Below, piece after piece: positions 28,059 to 37,539 of a stretch of DNA of 64,000 nucleotides. Position 1 is the first letter of the stretch; every line of letters starts with the position of its first letter. Source of the DNA: Mycobacterium sp. SMC-8 (GTDB lineage Bacteria > Actinomycetota > Actinomycetes > Mycobacteriales > Mycobacteriaceae). Position numbers and translations under genes: made by a program. Below the pieces are notes generated by a model. That model was given only the letters and a program-made list of their open reading frames with translations. It did not search any database and had not been told where the DNA came from. The stretch spans positions 2,604,001 through 2,668,000 of the forward strand of contig NZ_CP079865.1 of assembly GCF_025263565.1 (NCBI RefSeq), written 5' to 3'.

Positions 28059-30584
28059 CTAGTCGAGGTCGACCGACATCGGGCCCACGCCCCAGATCTC
28101 GTCGCAGTACTCCCTGATCGCCCGGTCGGAGCTGAACTTGCCGCTGCGCGCGGTGTTGCGGATCGACATCCGCGACCACGCGTCCCGATCCAGCCAGGCC
28201 CGCGACACCGCGTCCTGGCAGTCGACGTAGGAGCGGTAGTCGGCCAGCGCCAGGAACGGGTCGTGGTGCAGCAGATTGTCGACGATCGGGCGCAGCACCT
28301 CGGTGTCGCCATGGGTGAACTCGCCGCGGGCGATCAGCTCCAGCACCGCGGCCAGTTCCGGATCGGACTCGACGAAGCTCATCGGGCGGTAGCCGTCGGC
28401 CTTGACCTGCTCGACCTGACTCTCGGTGAGCCCGAACAGAAAGAAGTTCTCCGCCCCGGCCTCCTGCCGGATCTCGACGTTGGCGCCGTCGAGCGTGCCG
28501 ATGGTCAGCGCGCCGTTGATCATGAACTTCATATTCCCGGTGCCGGAGGCCTCCTTACCGGCCGTGGAGATCTGCTCGCTCAAATTCGCCGCCGGATACA
28601 CCAGGTGCGCGGTCTTGACGTTGAAGTTCGGCAGGAAAACCACTTTCAGGAAACGGTTGACGCCCGGGTCGGCGTTGACCGTCTCACCGACGGCGGTGAT
28701 CAGCTTGATGATCCGCTTGGCCATGAAATAGCCGGGCGCGGCCTTGCCGCCGAAGATGAACACCCGCGGTGGGATGGACAGCCCCGGGTTGGTCTTGAGC
28801 CGGTGGTACAGCGCGATGATGTGCAACACCATCAGGTGCTGACGCTTGTACTCGTGGATGCGTTTGACCTGCACGTCGAACATCCACGACGGGTCCAGCT
28901 CGATGCCGGTGATTGAGTGCACGTACTCGGCCAGCCGGGACTTGTTGGCACGCTTGACCTCTCGCCAGCGTGACCGGAACGCGGGATCGTCGACGAACGC
29001 TTCCAGTCCGTGCAGGCGCTGAAGGTCGGTCAGCCAGCCGGGGCCGATGGTGTCGTCGAGCAGCCCGCGCAGGCCCGGGTTGGACAGCGCCAGGAACCGC
29101 CGCGGCGTCACCCCGTTGGTGACGTTGCCGAAGCGCTCCGGCCACATCTCGTAGAAGTCCTTGAGCACGCTGGCCTTGAGCAACTCCGAATGCAGCGCCG
29201 CGACCCCGTTGACCGCGTGGCTGCCGACGGTGGCCAGGTGCGCCATCCGCACGCTCTTGCCGCCGTCCTCACCGATCAGCGACATCCGGCGCACCCGGTC
29301 TTCGTCGCCGGGGAACCGGGCCCGCACCTCGTCGAGGAACCGTTCGTTGATCTCGTAGATCAGCTCCAGATGGCGCGGCAGCGCCTCGCCGAACATGTGC
29401 AGCGGCCAGGTCTCCAGCGCCTCGGGCAGCAGCGTGTGGTTGGTGTAGCCGAAGGTGCGCACCGTGAGGTCCCACGCCTCGTCCCAACCGAGCTGGTGCT
29501 CGTCGATGAGCAGCCGCATCAGCTCCACCACCGCAATCGACGGGTGGGTGTCGTTGAGCTGGATCGCCCACTTGTCGGGCAGCATGCGCAGCGGCAGGTG
29601 CGCCCGCTGCAGATGGATGTTCAGGATGTCCTGCAGCGAGCACGTCACGAAGAAGTACTGCTGCAACAGGCGCAGCCGCTTGCCCGCCTCGGGCTCGTCG
29701 TTGGGGTAGAGCACCTTCGACACGGTCTCGGAGACGACCTCCTCGTCGACCGCCCTGTAGAAGTCGCCGGTGTTGAACGCCTCCAGCGCGAACGACTCGA
29801 CCGCCCGTGCGCTCCACAACGTCAGCGTGTTGCAGGTGTTGACGCCGTAGCCCTGCACCGGGGTGTCGTGGGAGACGCCCTTGAGCACGCGCTGGGGCAC
29901 CCAGCGCACCCGCAGCCTGCCTGTGACGTCCTCGTAGGTCTCGGTGTGACCGCCCCAGTTGACGATGTAGCTGGCGTCGGGCTTGTCGATCTCCCACGGA
30001 TTGCCGTGGACGAGCCAGTTGTCGGTCTTCTCGACCTGCCAGCCGTCGGCGATCTCCTGGGTGAAGATGCCGAACTCGTAGCGGATGCCGTAACCGATCG
30101 ACGGCCGTTCCAGCGTGGCCAGCGAATCCAGGTAGCACGCCGCCAGCCGGCCGAGCCCGCCGTTGCCCAGCCCCGGTTCGCCCTCGCAGTCCAGGATCAC
30201 GTCGAGGTCCTGACCCAGGTCGGCCAGCGCCTGCCGCGCGGCGTCCTCGATGCCCAGGTTGAGCAGGTTGTTGCCCAGTTGCGGGCCCATCAGGAACTCC
30301 GCCGACAGATAGCAGGTGACCTTCGCCGACAGGTCCAGCCAGTCCTGGGTGGTGGCCATCCACCGTTTCTGCATGCGGTCACGCACCGCCAGCGACAGCG
30401 CGCGGTAGTAATGCTCGGGGGTGAGCACCGCGGCGGGGCGGGCGATCGAGTACACCAGGTGATCGGTGATGGCCGCGCGCAGCGCATCGGCGGTGAGCCC
30501 GGACCGGGTCTGCCCGGTCGGGCCTCTCTGCGCGCCGTTGACCTCGGTGAATGCCTCCGAGGCGGGGTTGACGACGTCGGTCAC
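28059..30584 (-). CDS. glgP: Glycogen (alpha-glucan) phosphorylase
   Basis: This 841-residue protein has the normal length of GT35 phosphorylases and releases glucose 1-phosphate from storage glucan. Recognisable blocks are the N-terminal YYRALSLAVRDR, GNGGLGRLAACYLDSLATL, IQLNDTHPSIAVVELMR, and the PLP site EASGTGNMKFMINGALTIGTLDGANVEI, whose lysine (NMKF) forms the Schiff base. The frame is intact. The gene appears monocistronic. A 150-bp divergent space separates it from the diguanylate cyclase gene and should carry both promoters. Confidence 0.95.
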   Translation of the reverse strand: MTDVVNPASEAFTEVNGAQRGPTGQTRSGLTADALRAAITDHLVYSIARPAAVLTPEHYYRALSLAVRDRMQKRWMATTQDWLDLSAKVTCYLSAEFLMGPQLGNNLLNLGIEDAARQALADLGQDLDVILDCEGEPGLGNGGLGRLAACYLDSLATLERPSIGYGIRYEFGIFTQEIADGWQVEKTDNWLVHGNPWEIDKPDASYIVNWGGHTETYEDVTGRLRVRWVPQRVLKGVSHDTPVQGYGVNTCNTLTLWSARAVESFALEAFNTGDFYRAVDEEVVSETVSKVLYPNDEPEAGKRLRLLQQYFFVTCSLQDILNIHLQRAHLPLRMLPDKWAIQLNDTHPSIAVVELMRLLIDEHQLGWDEAWDLTVRTFGYTNHTLLPEALETWPLHMFGEALPRHLELIYEINERFLDEVRARFPGDEDRVRRMSLIGEDGGKSVRMAHLATVGSHAVNGVAALHSELLKASVLKDFYEMWPERFGNVTNGVTPRRFLALSNPGLRGLLDDTIGPGWLTDLQRLHGLEAFVDDPAFRSRWREVKRANKSRLAEYVHSITGIELDPSWMFDVQVKRIHEYKRQHLMVLHIIALYHRLKTNPGLSIPPRVFIFGGKAAPGYFMAKRIIKLITAVGETVNADPGVNRFLKVVFLPNFNVKTAHLVYPAANLSEQISTAGKEASGTGNMKFMINGALTIGTLDGANVEIRQEAGAENFFLFGLTESQVEQVKADGYRPMSFVESDPELAAVLELIARGEFTHGDTEVLRPIVDNLLHHDPFLALADYRSYVDCQDAVSRAWLDRDAWSRMSIRNTARSGKFSSDRAIREYCDEIWGVGPMSVDLD

Positions 30585-30734
30585 GTGCTCTCCTGTGGTC
30601 GCGAACTCGAGGTTGCGGACGCGTCATTGTGTCCTGCGCGCGTTTCCACGGCGGGTCGGGGGTGTGAACGACACGTACGCCGCCATTTGCGGCCAAGGAT
30701 TGCCGAGACAATATTGACGCTGTTGACTGTTTGA

Positions 30735-32630
30735 ATGTCGAAGGGCCGTGCGGTGCCTCTGACCGGCGCGAGGAGCCGCCGGCAGTCGTGGCGTGCGCGG
30801 TTGGCGGCGGCCGATCTGCTGCCCCCGTTCTGGAGTCTGGTGGGCTGGACCGCGGGCGTGGTGGCCGCCTCGGAACTGGTTCGCTTCCTGGCTTCGGTCG
30901 ACGGCCGGACCTTCACGGTGGTGTGGCTGGCGGCGGCCCCGCAGTTGGTGGCGCTACTGCTGGCCCGGCGCCGGCACTGGCCTGCCTATCTGCTGACCTT
31001 CGCGTTCTTCCAGTACGTGCCGGCCTGGGTGCTGCTGGACCGGCCCCCGGAGCTGGCGGCGCTGTCGACGCTGACCGCGGTGGTGTTCGCCGCGGCGACG
31101 CTGCACTCCGACCAGGACTGGATCCACGGCCGGACCGACTCCCTGCGCAGCTGGCGCCGCTTCGTGCTGTACGCGGTGATCGTCGCGCCGGCGTTCGCCG
31201 GAACGATCGGGGCGTTGAGCGTGCTGGTGCATCAGCAGGGCCGCACGGATCCGAAGTCGCTGTGCATCGTCGCGCTGATCTGGTATCTCGCCGAGGCGGT
31301 CGGCATCGCGTTCCTGGCGCCGGTGCTGCTGCGGTGGCGCCGGTACTGGCGGCGGCACACCGCCCGCCAGGTGTTCATGACCGGCGGCTTCACGGTGCTG
31401 ATGGTGGTGCTGGGAACCGTCGCGGCCTACGAGTCGAACTTCGTGCTGATGTTCCTGACCGCGGTGCCCGCCCTGCTGGTGCTGATCGAGTTCGGGATCG
31501 CGGCGGCGTTCTGGCAGATGGCCGTCGGCGCGGTGATCCTGCTGAGCACCACGTTCGCCGGGATGGGGCCGTTCGTGGCGACCGCCGTCGACCGCACCGA
31601 GGCGATGATCCACACCCAGGTGTTCCTGCTCACCGGCTACGCGATGGTGGTGCTGGTGGCGGCGGCGCTGGAGGAACGCAACCGCCTGACCGCGCTCGAC
31701 CACGCCAGCCACGAGGTGTACGACCTCGTCGCCGACCTGACCGGCGACCTGGTGATCGTCGTCGACGCCCGCGGGGACGTGCTGCATCACGCGTTCACCG
31801 GGCACAGCGACCTCAACCTGCCGGCCGGGCGCATCGGGCGCCACCAATGGCGTCACCAGGTGCATCCCGACGACCTGCACCTCATCGCCGAGCACTGGTT
31901 CGCCGCCCGCCCCGGCGCGTCGCTGCCGTTCCGGATCAAGGCCCGCGACGGGTCGTGGCGCTGGCTGGTGATGCACACCCGCCATGCCGCCAAGGGGCTG
32001 ACGGCGGCCGTACTGCGCGACGTCACACTCGAGCGCGAGGTGCAAGAGTCGCTGACCGACATGGCGAACTCCGATCCGCTGACCGGGCTGCCGAACCGGC
32101 GCGGACTGGCGGCGCGGGCCCGCGACATCTGGCTGCGCGCCCTGGAGCGCGACGAGCCACTGACCGCGATGTTCGTCGACGTCGACCACTTCAAGGCGTA
32201 CAACGACCGGTTCGGGCACCAGGCCGGTGACGTCTGCCTGCGCGAGGTCGCCGAGGTGCTGGCCCATCTCGCCGATCCGGCCAGCTGTGTGGCCGCCCGG
32301 TACGGCGGCGAGGAGTTCGCGGTGGTGCTGTCCGGATGCGGCGACCCGTACACGTTCGCGACCGGGCTGGCCTCGGCGATCCGGGCGCTGGGGATCAGCC
32401 ACCCAGCGTGCGCGTCGGGGGTGGTCACCGTCAGCGTCGGTGTCGCGACCGTCTTCCCGCGCGACGAGGCCCGGTTCGGCGGCGCCGATCCCGACGCGGC
32501 GGTCAGTGAACTGCTCGACCGCGCCGACAAGGCCCTGTACTCGGCGAAATCGAAAGGGCGCAACGCGATTTCGGTGGCCCACGACGACGCGCTGCTAGTC
32601 GGCGAGCAGGTTCACCACCCCGGTGAATAG
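30735..32630 (+). CDS. Diguanylate cyclase with MASE1-like membrane sensor, PAS and GGDEF domains
   Basis: This 631-residue protein has about eight N-terminal membrane helices (residues 30-310), similar to MASE1 sensors. It then has a PAS-like domain (VYDLVADLTGDLVIVVDARGDVLHH..ARDGSWRWLVMHTRH) and a C-terminal GGDEF domain. The domain starts with SDPLTGLPNRRGLA; the active loop is GGEEF (524-528), so c-di-GMP synthesis is likely. The product-inhibition RxxD motif is not found at the usual place before GGEEF. The last 36 bp overlap the end of the convergent FAD oxidoreductase gene. The stimulus is unknown. Confidence 0.9.
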   Translation: MSKGRAVPLTGARSRRQSWRARLAAADLLPPFWSLVGWTAGVVAASELVRFLASVDGRTFTVVWLAAAPQLVALLLARRRHWPAYLLTFAFFQYVPAWVLLDRPPELAALSTLTAVVFAAATLHSDQDWIHGRTDSLRSWRRFVLYAVIVAPAFAGTIGALSVLVHQQGRTDPKSLCIVALIWYLAEAVGIAFLAPVLLRWRRYWRRHTARQVFMTGGFTVLMVVLGTVAAYESNFVLMFLTAVPALLVLIEFGIAAAFWQMAVGAVILLSTTFAGMGPFVATAVDRTEAMIHTQVFLLTGYAMVVLVAAALEERNRLTALDHASHEVYDLVADLTGDLVIVVDARGDVLHHAFTGHSDLNLPAGRIGRHQWRHQVHPDDLHLIAEHWFAARPGASLPFRIKARDGSWRWLVMHTRHAAKGLTAAVLRDVTLEREVQESLTDMANSDPLTGLPNRRGLAARARDIWLRALERDEPLTAMFVDVDHFKAYNDRFGHQAGDVCLREVAEVLAHLADPASCVAARYGGEEFAVVLSGCGDPYTFATGLASAIRALGISHPACASGVVTVSVGVATVFPRDEARFGGADPDAAVSELLDRADKALYSAKSKGRNAISVAHDDALLVGEQVHHPGE

Positions 32631-33617
32631 ACCCGGAAAGGTGCTCGAGGCCGGGACGATGACTGAGCGCAGCGGCGACGTACCGGCCCGCAGCACCCCC
32701 GCAGTCGTCAGCCGGTAGCGGCGGGTGGCCCGCCGCCACTGCTGCTCATAGTCCTCGGGCCGGTCGGCCAGCACGGACTCGACCAGCAGCCGGGCCGCGG
32801 CGAAGGACAGCCCCAGCCCCTCCCCGGTGAGCGCGTCGACGTAGCCGGCCGCGTCGCCGACGAGAAGCACCCGCCCGGCGACCCGGCTGCGGACCCGCTG
32901 CCGCAGCGGGCCGGCGGCCCGGTCGGGCTGGTGCGGCAGTCCCGCGATGCGTTGCCGCAGTGCGGGAAACGCGTCCAGATGCGACTCGAACCCTCCCTGC
33001 CGGGAGGTCAGGACGGCGATGCCGACGCAGTCGTCGGCCACCGGGGTCACATAGATCTCCCCGGCCTCAGGGTCCGGTGACCAGTGCACCTCGACGTTGT
33101 CGCTCCACGGCGCGACGGCCACGTGGCGTTTGATCCCCCAGCGCCGCGTCCGGCCCGCGGGGAGCCCCAGGCCCAGGCCGGCGCGAATCGGGGAGTGCAG
33201 CCCGTCCGCGGCGGCCAGATACCGGGCGCGGAAACCGTTGACCGACACCGACTCCGCGTCCTGGGTGGGCTGGCCGACCCTGTCGTGCACGACCGTCACC
33301 CCCGCCTCGGCGGCCGCCTGCAGCAGCGACGCGTGCAGCGTGGTGCGGCGCACGCCGAGCCCGGGCCCGGAGCGCAACCGCGCGGTGACGCGGCGGCGGC
33401 CGTCGACGTAGGTGATGCCGTCGAAGTGTCTCCCGGCGGGACGTGCCCCGAGCTGATCCAGCTGCCGGACCGCGTGCGGCATCAGGCCCTCGCCGCAGGC
33501 CTTGTCGATCGGGCCGGACCGCGCTTCGATGACGACGGTCTGCAGGCCGGACCGCGCGGCGTGGATCGCCGTGGCCAGACCGGCCGGACCGCCGCCGGCC
33601 ACCAGCAGGTCGATCAT
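32595..33617 (-). CDS. FAD-dependent oxidoreductase, geranylgeranyl-reductase-like (polyketide tailoring)
   Basis: This 340-residue flavoprotein has GGGPAGLATAIHAARSGLQTVVIEA as the FAD dinucleotide site (about 7-31), KACGEGLMPHAV, which is characteristic of the geranylgeranyl-reductase/PHBH-like group, and VLLVGDAAGYVDALTGEGLGLSFAAA as the second FAD motif. Start ATG 33617 overlaps the stop of the methyltransferase gene by 4 bp. In related mycobacterial type III polyketide synthase clusters, such enzymes hydroxylate alkylresorcinol or alkylpyrone products into quinones. Its position fits the last tailoring step, which is inference. Confidence 0.85.
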   Translation of the reverse strand: MIDLLVAGGGPAGLATAIHAARSGLQTVVIEARSGPIDKACGEGLMPHAVRQLDQLGARPAGRHFDGITYVDGRRRVTARLRSGPGLGVRRTTLHASLLQAAAEAGVTVVHDRVGQPTQDAESVSVNGFRARYLAAADGLHSPIRAGLGLGLPAGRTRRWGIKRHVAVAPWSDNVEVHWSPDPEAGEIYVTPVADDCVGIAVLTSRQGGFESHLDAFPALRQRIAGLPHQPDRAAGPLRQRVRSRVAGRVLLVGDAAGYVDALTGEGLGLSFAAARLLVESVLADRPEDYEQQWRRATRRYRLTTAGVLRAGTSPLRSVIVPASSTFPGLFTGVVNLLAD

Positions 33618-34129
33618 GGCGGCGACGGTGTCAGAGACCGTAACGCGGTGTTCTCCACCGAGATCCGCACCCACAGCAGCGCGGCGTTGAGGGCGGTGAA
33701 CACCAGCGCCGTGATCCAGGCGGTATGCACCAGCGGCAGCGCGATGCCCTCGATGACGACCGCGACGTAGTTGGGGTGCGACAGGAATCGGTACGGCCCG
33801 GCGGCGACCCGGCCGGCGTTCGGAACCACCACGACCCGGGTGTTCCACTGCCGCCCGAGCGTGCTGATGCACCACCAGCGCAGCGCCTGGGCGGCCAGCA
33901 CCAGCGCGAACATCGGCCAGCCGAGGGCGGGGATGAACTCCCGGTGCATGGCCTCAAGCAGGCAGGCCGCCAGCAGCGCGGTGTGCAGTGCGACCATCAC
34001 CGGGTAGTGGCCGGCGCCGAACTCGACACCGCCGCGGTCCCGGCTCCACTTCAGGTTCTGTTGCGAGACAACCAGTTCGGCCACGCGCTCGAGCGCGACC
34101 GCGCCGATAAGCAGGGTGTAGGCGAGCAT
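33614..34129 (-). CDS. ICMT-family (isoprenylcysteine carboxyl methyltransferase-like) membrane methyltransferase
   Basis: This 171-residue protein has about four or five membrane helices. The motif SHPNYVAVVIEGIALPL with preceding AGPYRFL is the ICMT/phospholipid methyltransferase C-terminal signature that binds S-adenosylmethionine. It probably O-methylates the polyketide product. Start ATG 34129 gives a 5-bp gap to the polyketide synthase gene; a GTG at 34144 would give an overlap, and neither has a strong ribosome site. Its stop overlaps the FAD oxidoreductase start by 4 bp. Membrane location suits a lipophilic substrate. Confidence 0.83.
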   Translation of the reverse strand: MLAYTLLIGAVALERVAELVVSQQNLKWSRDRGGVEFGAGHYPVMVALHTALLAACLLEAMHREFIPALGWPMFALVLAAQALRWWCISTLGRQWNTRVVVVPNAGRVAAGPYRFLSHPNYVAVVIEGIALPLVHTAWITALVFTALNAALLWVRISVENTALRSLTPSPP

Positions 34130-34134
34130 GGCGG

Positions 34135-35208
34135 TCAGCGCCACCGCAGCAGCACGAGCTCGGAGCAGAAGCCCGGGCCCATCGCCATCAGCAGGCCGGG
34201 CGTTCCGGCTGGGGGTTTCTTGGCCAAGGTGTCGCGCAGGATGTGCAGGACCGACGACGAGGACAGGATGCCGACCTCGGCCAGAGACCGCCAGGACAGC
34301 TCGAGCGCGTCGTCGGGCAGGTGCAGCGCGCCGGAGATCGCCTCCAGGACCTTCGGGCCGCCGGGATGGGACACCCACGCGGCGATGTCCTCGGCAGCGA
34401 GGTCGTGCTCGCCGAGGAAGCCCGCGACGTCGTCGGGCAGGTAGCATTCGATGAGCTCGGGCAGGTCGGGCGAGAGGAGCAGCTGGAATCCGTTGTGGTT
34501 CACCGACCATCCCATGATGTCCAGAGAGTCGGGGTACATCCTGCTGCGGCTGTCGAGTACCGCCGGGCCTGCCGCGTTCATCGTGCCGACCCGGTCTTCT
34601 CCGACGGCGATCACCGCGGCCGCACCGTCGCCGAACAGCGCGCTGCCGACGAGGCTGCCGATGGTCGGCTCGAGCGCGGGGCGCGTGAGCGAGCACAGTT
34701 CGACCGAGACCAGCGCGGCGACGTGGCTGGGTGCACCGCGCAGGTAGTCGTGCATGCGGGCGATGCCCGCCGCCCCGGCCACACAGCCGAGTCCGAACAG
34801 CGGCACCCGCCGGACGTCGGGGCGCAGACCCAGCCGGGCGGCGATGCGCGCGTCCAGAGACGGAACGGCGATCCCGGTCACGGTGGTCGACATGATGATG
34901 TCGAGATCGGTGGGCATCAGCCCGGTTTCGTCGAGCGCCGCGGTCAGCGCCTGGCAGCCGAGTTCGACGGCATGCTCGATGTAGAGATCGTTGGCCTCGC
35001 CGAAATCGACCAGGTCCGGGTACTGCTCCAACGGCAACACCAGGTGGCGGGCGTCGACCTTCGCATTGTCGTGCAATCCGCGCAGCAGCTCACCGACGCC
35101 GGCGAAAGCCGGTTCCTGGACGAACCGTTCGGTGATCTCGGCTTGTGTGTAGCGGTATGGCGGCAGTGCGCCCTGCACGCCGGCGATGACGCTGATCGGG
35201 TTGTTCAT
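34135..35208 (-). CDS. Type III polyketide synthase
   Basis: This 357-residue chalcone-synthase-fold enzyme has catalytic Cys142 in [13 protein letters not shown], the gatekeeper region WSVNHNGFQ and the His site [12 protein letters not shown] (His281). The third catalytic residue, Asn in a GN motif of this family, appears as Ile314 in [14 protein letters not shown]. This is an odd substitution, read directly from the DNA. Mycobacterial homologues condense long acyl-CoA with malonyl-CoA to alkylpyrones or alkylresorcinols. The ATG overlaps the MMPL transporter stop by 4 bp. Family is certain; activity is uncertain because of the Asn change. Confidence 0.9.
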   Translation of the reverse strand: MNNPISVIAGVQGALPPYRYTQAEITERFVQEPAFAGVGELLRGLHDNAKVDARHLVLPLEQYPDLVDFGEANDLYIEHAVELGCQALTAALDETGLMPTDLDIIMSTTVTGIAVPSLDARIAARLGLRPDVRRVPLFGLGCVAGAAGIARMHDYLRGAPSHVAALVSVELCSLTRPALEPTIGSLVGSALFGDGAAAVIAVGEDRVGTMNAAGPAVLDSRSRMYPDSLDIMGWSVNHNGFQLLLSPDLPELIECYLPDDVAGFLGEHDLAAEDIAAWVSHPGGPKVLEAISGALHLPDDALELSWRSLAEVGILSSSSVLHILRDTLAKKPPAGTPGLLMAMGPGFCSELVLLRWR

Positions 35209-37457
35209 GATGACGTGATCCGTTCGGGTTGGGGGCTCGGTGCCTCGGCGAAGCCGAGGCGTTCGTGTACGCGTTTGAGCCAGGCCGGGGCCCACCAGTT
35301 GAACCCGCCCATCAGCCGCATGAACGCCGGCACGAGGACCATCCGCACCAGTGTCGCGTCGACCAGGACGGCCAGGGTCAGGCCGAGGCCGAACATCCGC
35401 ATGAATGACACGCTTGCGGCGATCAGTGCGGCGAACGAGATCGACATGATCAGCGCGGCGGCGGTGATGATGCGGCCGGTGTGGGCGATGCCCAGCGCCA
35501 CCGACTCGTCGGAATTGCCGGTCCGGAGCCAGAATTCGCGGATACGTGCCACGAGGAACACCTCGTAGTCCATCGACAGCCCGAAGGCGATGCAGAACAG
35601 CAGCACCGGCATGTTGGCCACCAGCGTGCCGGTCGGGGTGGTGCCGAGACCCCCCAGATGCCCGTCCTGGAAGATCCACACCAGCGCGCCGAACGCGGCG
35701 GTCAACGAAAGCATGTTCAGCACAAGGGCTTTGAGTGGGACGATGACGCTGCCGGTGAGCAGGAACAGCAGCGCGAACATGATGACCGCGATCAGCGCGA
35801 GCACCACCGGCAGCGTCGAGGTGATGGCATCCACGCTGTCGCGGTTGACTTGGGCGGTGCCGGTCAGCAACACCTCTCGTCCGCCGGGACCGGCCACGGC
35901 GTGCAGCCGATCGAGCTGGCTCTCGGATGCCGCGGAGAACAGCGGCGCCGTGCTCGCGACGGTGAGGAAGGTGCTGCCGTCCTTCACGCCGGCCGGCGCC
36001 GACGGAGGACCGGACCGGACGCCGCCGACGAACGTGCCGGTGGGCGCCGACACCGCGGGCACGTCGGGCACGCGGGACAGTTCGGCGGCATACCCCGACA
36101 GTTCTTCTGGGCTGAGCCCCGCACTGTCGGGCACGACCACCGTCACCGCGGTGTCGGTGTTGTCCGCGAACCCGGCGCGCAGCTGGTCGCCCACCTGATG
36201 CGCGGACGCCGACGTCGGCAGCACCCGCTCGTCGGGGAACCCCCACTTCACACCCAGAAACGGGGCGCCGAGCACGAGCAGCAGCGCCACCACGGCCAGC
36301 CCGAGCGGCAGCGCCCGGCGCATCACCGCCTTCGCGCAGCGGTACCAGAAGCGCTGTTCGACGGGCACCGGCTGCGGTTCCGGCCGGCGCAGCAGGCGCC
36401 GCGCCAGTCTGCGGACGTCCAGCGACTCGACGCGGTCGCCGAGCACCACCAGCGCCGCCGGGGTCACGACGACGGCGGCTGCCGCGGCGAACGCGACGGT
36501 GGCCACCCCGGCGTAGGCGAACGACTTCAGGAAGTGCATCGGGAACAGCACCATCACCGCCATCGACAGCGCGACCGTCGTCGCCGAGAACAGCACGGTG
36601 CGCCCCGCGGTGGCCACGGTGCGCCGGATCGCGTCGGGACGGTCCGCGCCGGCGGCGAGTTCGTCGCGGTACCGCGACAGGATCAGCAGCGTGTAGTCGA
36701 TCGCCAGTGCCAGCCCCATCGCGGTGGCGAGGTTCAGCGCGAAGATCGACACGTCGGTGGCGAAGGTGACCAGCCGCAGCACCGCCAGCGCCCCGATGAT
36801 CGCCATGCCGCCGATGGCCACCGGCAGCGCGGCGGCCAGCAGCCCGCCGAACACCCACACCAGCACCAGGAAACTCAACGGGATCGCCAGCGCCTCCATC
36901 ACCAGCAGATCGCGCTGGGAGTGCTCGGTGATCTGCACGTTGACCATCGCGGTGCCGCCCGTACGCACGGTGATGCCGTCGCGGTCGCCGGTGACGTCTT
37001 CGGAGATCTGCTTGGCGTAGGTCTGCTGTTCGGCCTCGTCGCCTCGGATACCGGCCACGACCAGACCGGCGGTGCGGTCGCGGCTGATCAGATCGGCGGC
37101 CGCCGCGGGAGGCGAGGTCCACGGCGACGACACGTCGGTCACATGGGGATCGGTGTCCAGGCGTCGAACGATGTCGAGTCCGGTGTCGCGCACGCGGGGG
37201 GCGTCGATACCGTCGGCCGAGGACACCACGATCAGCATCTGCACGTCGCCCTGGCCGAACCTGTCGGTGAGAAGCGCCGAGGCGCGGGCGGATTCGGAGC
37301 CGGGATCGGAGAACCCGCTCGGCGACAGGCTCTTGGCGACCGGCACACCGAATACCGCCAGCACGACGGTCAACAATGCCGCGGCGAGAAGGATCCGCCG
37401 GGGGGGCGGCCAGAGCCAGTGAGGCGATTCTGGGAAGCAGCTGAGTCTCCCGTCCAC
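35205..37457 (-). CDS. MMPL/RND-family lipid transporter
   Basis: This 750-residue membrane protein has the RND layout: one N-terminal helix ([20 protein letters not shown]), a large exported loop (about 45-190), five helices, a second loop (about 400-540) and five more helices. Family residues are [15 protein letters not shown] (helix 4, the proton-relay D-Y pair) and [17 protein letters not shown] in the second half. MMPL proteins export long-chain lipids across the mycobacterial inner membrane. It begins at GTG 37457, inside a CACGTA direct repeat. It is the first gene of the polyketide cluster, so the product may be exported. Confidence 0.9.
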   Translation of the reverse strand: MDGRLSCFPESPHWLWPPPRRILLAAALLTVVLAVFGVPVAKSLSPSGFSDPGSESARASALLTDRFGQGDVQMLIVVSSADGIDAPRVRDTGLDIVRRLDTDPHVTDVSSPWTSPPAAAADLISRDRTAGLVVAGIRGDEAEQQTYAKQISEDVTGDRDGITVRTGGTAMVNVQITEHSQRDLLVMEALAIPLSFLVLVWVFGGLLAAALPVAIGGMAIIGALAVLRLVTFATDVSIFALNLATAMGLALAIDYTLLILSRYRDELAAGADRPDAIRRTVATAGRTVLFSATTVALSMAVMVLFPMHFLKSFAYAGVATVAFAAAAAVVVTPAALVVLGDRVESLDVRRLARRLLRRPEPQPVPVEQRFWYRCAKAVMRRALPLGLAVVALLLVLGAPFLGVKWGFPDERVLPTSASAHQVGDQLRAGFADNTDTAVTVVVPDSAGLSPEELSGYAAELSRVPDVPAVSAPTGTFVGGVRSGPPSAPAGVKDGSTFLTVASTAPLFSAASESQLDRLHAVAGPGGREVLLTGTAQVNRDSVDAITSTLPVVLALIAVIMFALLFLLTGSVIVPLKALVLNMLSLTAAFGALVWIFQDGHLGGLGTTPTGTLVANMPVLLFCIAFGLSMDYEVFLVARIREFWLRTGNSDESVALGIAHTGRIITAAALIMSISFAALIAASVSFMRMFGLGLTLAVLVDATLVRMVLVPAFMRLMGGFNWWAPAWLKRVHERLGFAEAPSPQPERITSS

Positions 37458-37508
37458 GTAGAGCGCCTTAATCTACGACACGTAATACGCCCTGCGGGGG
37501 TTCACGTA
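37455..37508 (-). promoter_or_regulatory. Three CACGTA boxes at 24-bp spacing before the MMPL gene
   Basis: CACGTA (TACGTG on the coding strand) occurs at 37455, 37479 and 37503, each exactly 24 bp from the last. The first copy overlaps the GTG start codon. Even spacing near a start suggests protein binding sites on one helical face. No regulator gene is adjacent. The 82-bp gap holds nothing else recognised. Confidence 0.35.
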
Positions 37509-37539
37509 TTGCACATGATCGCCCGCGAAGTCGGGAGGG

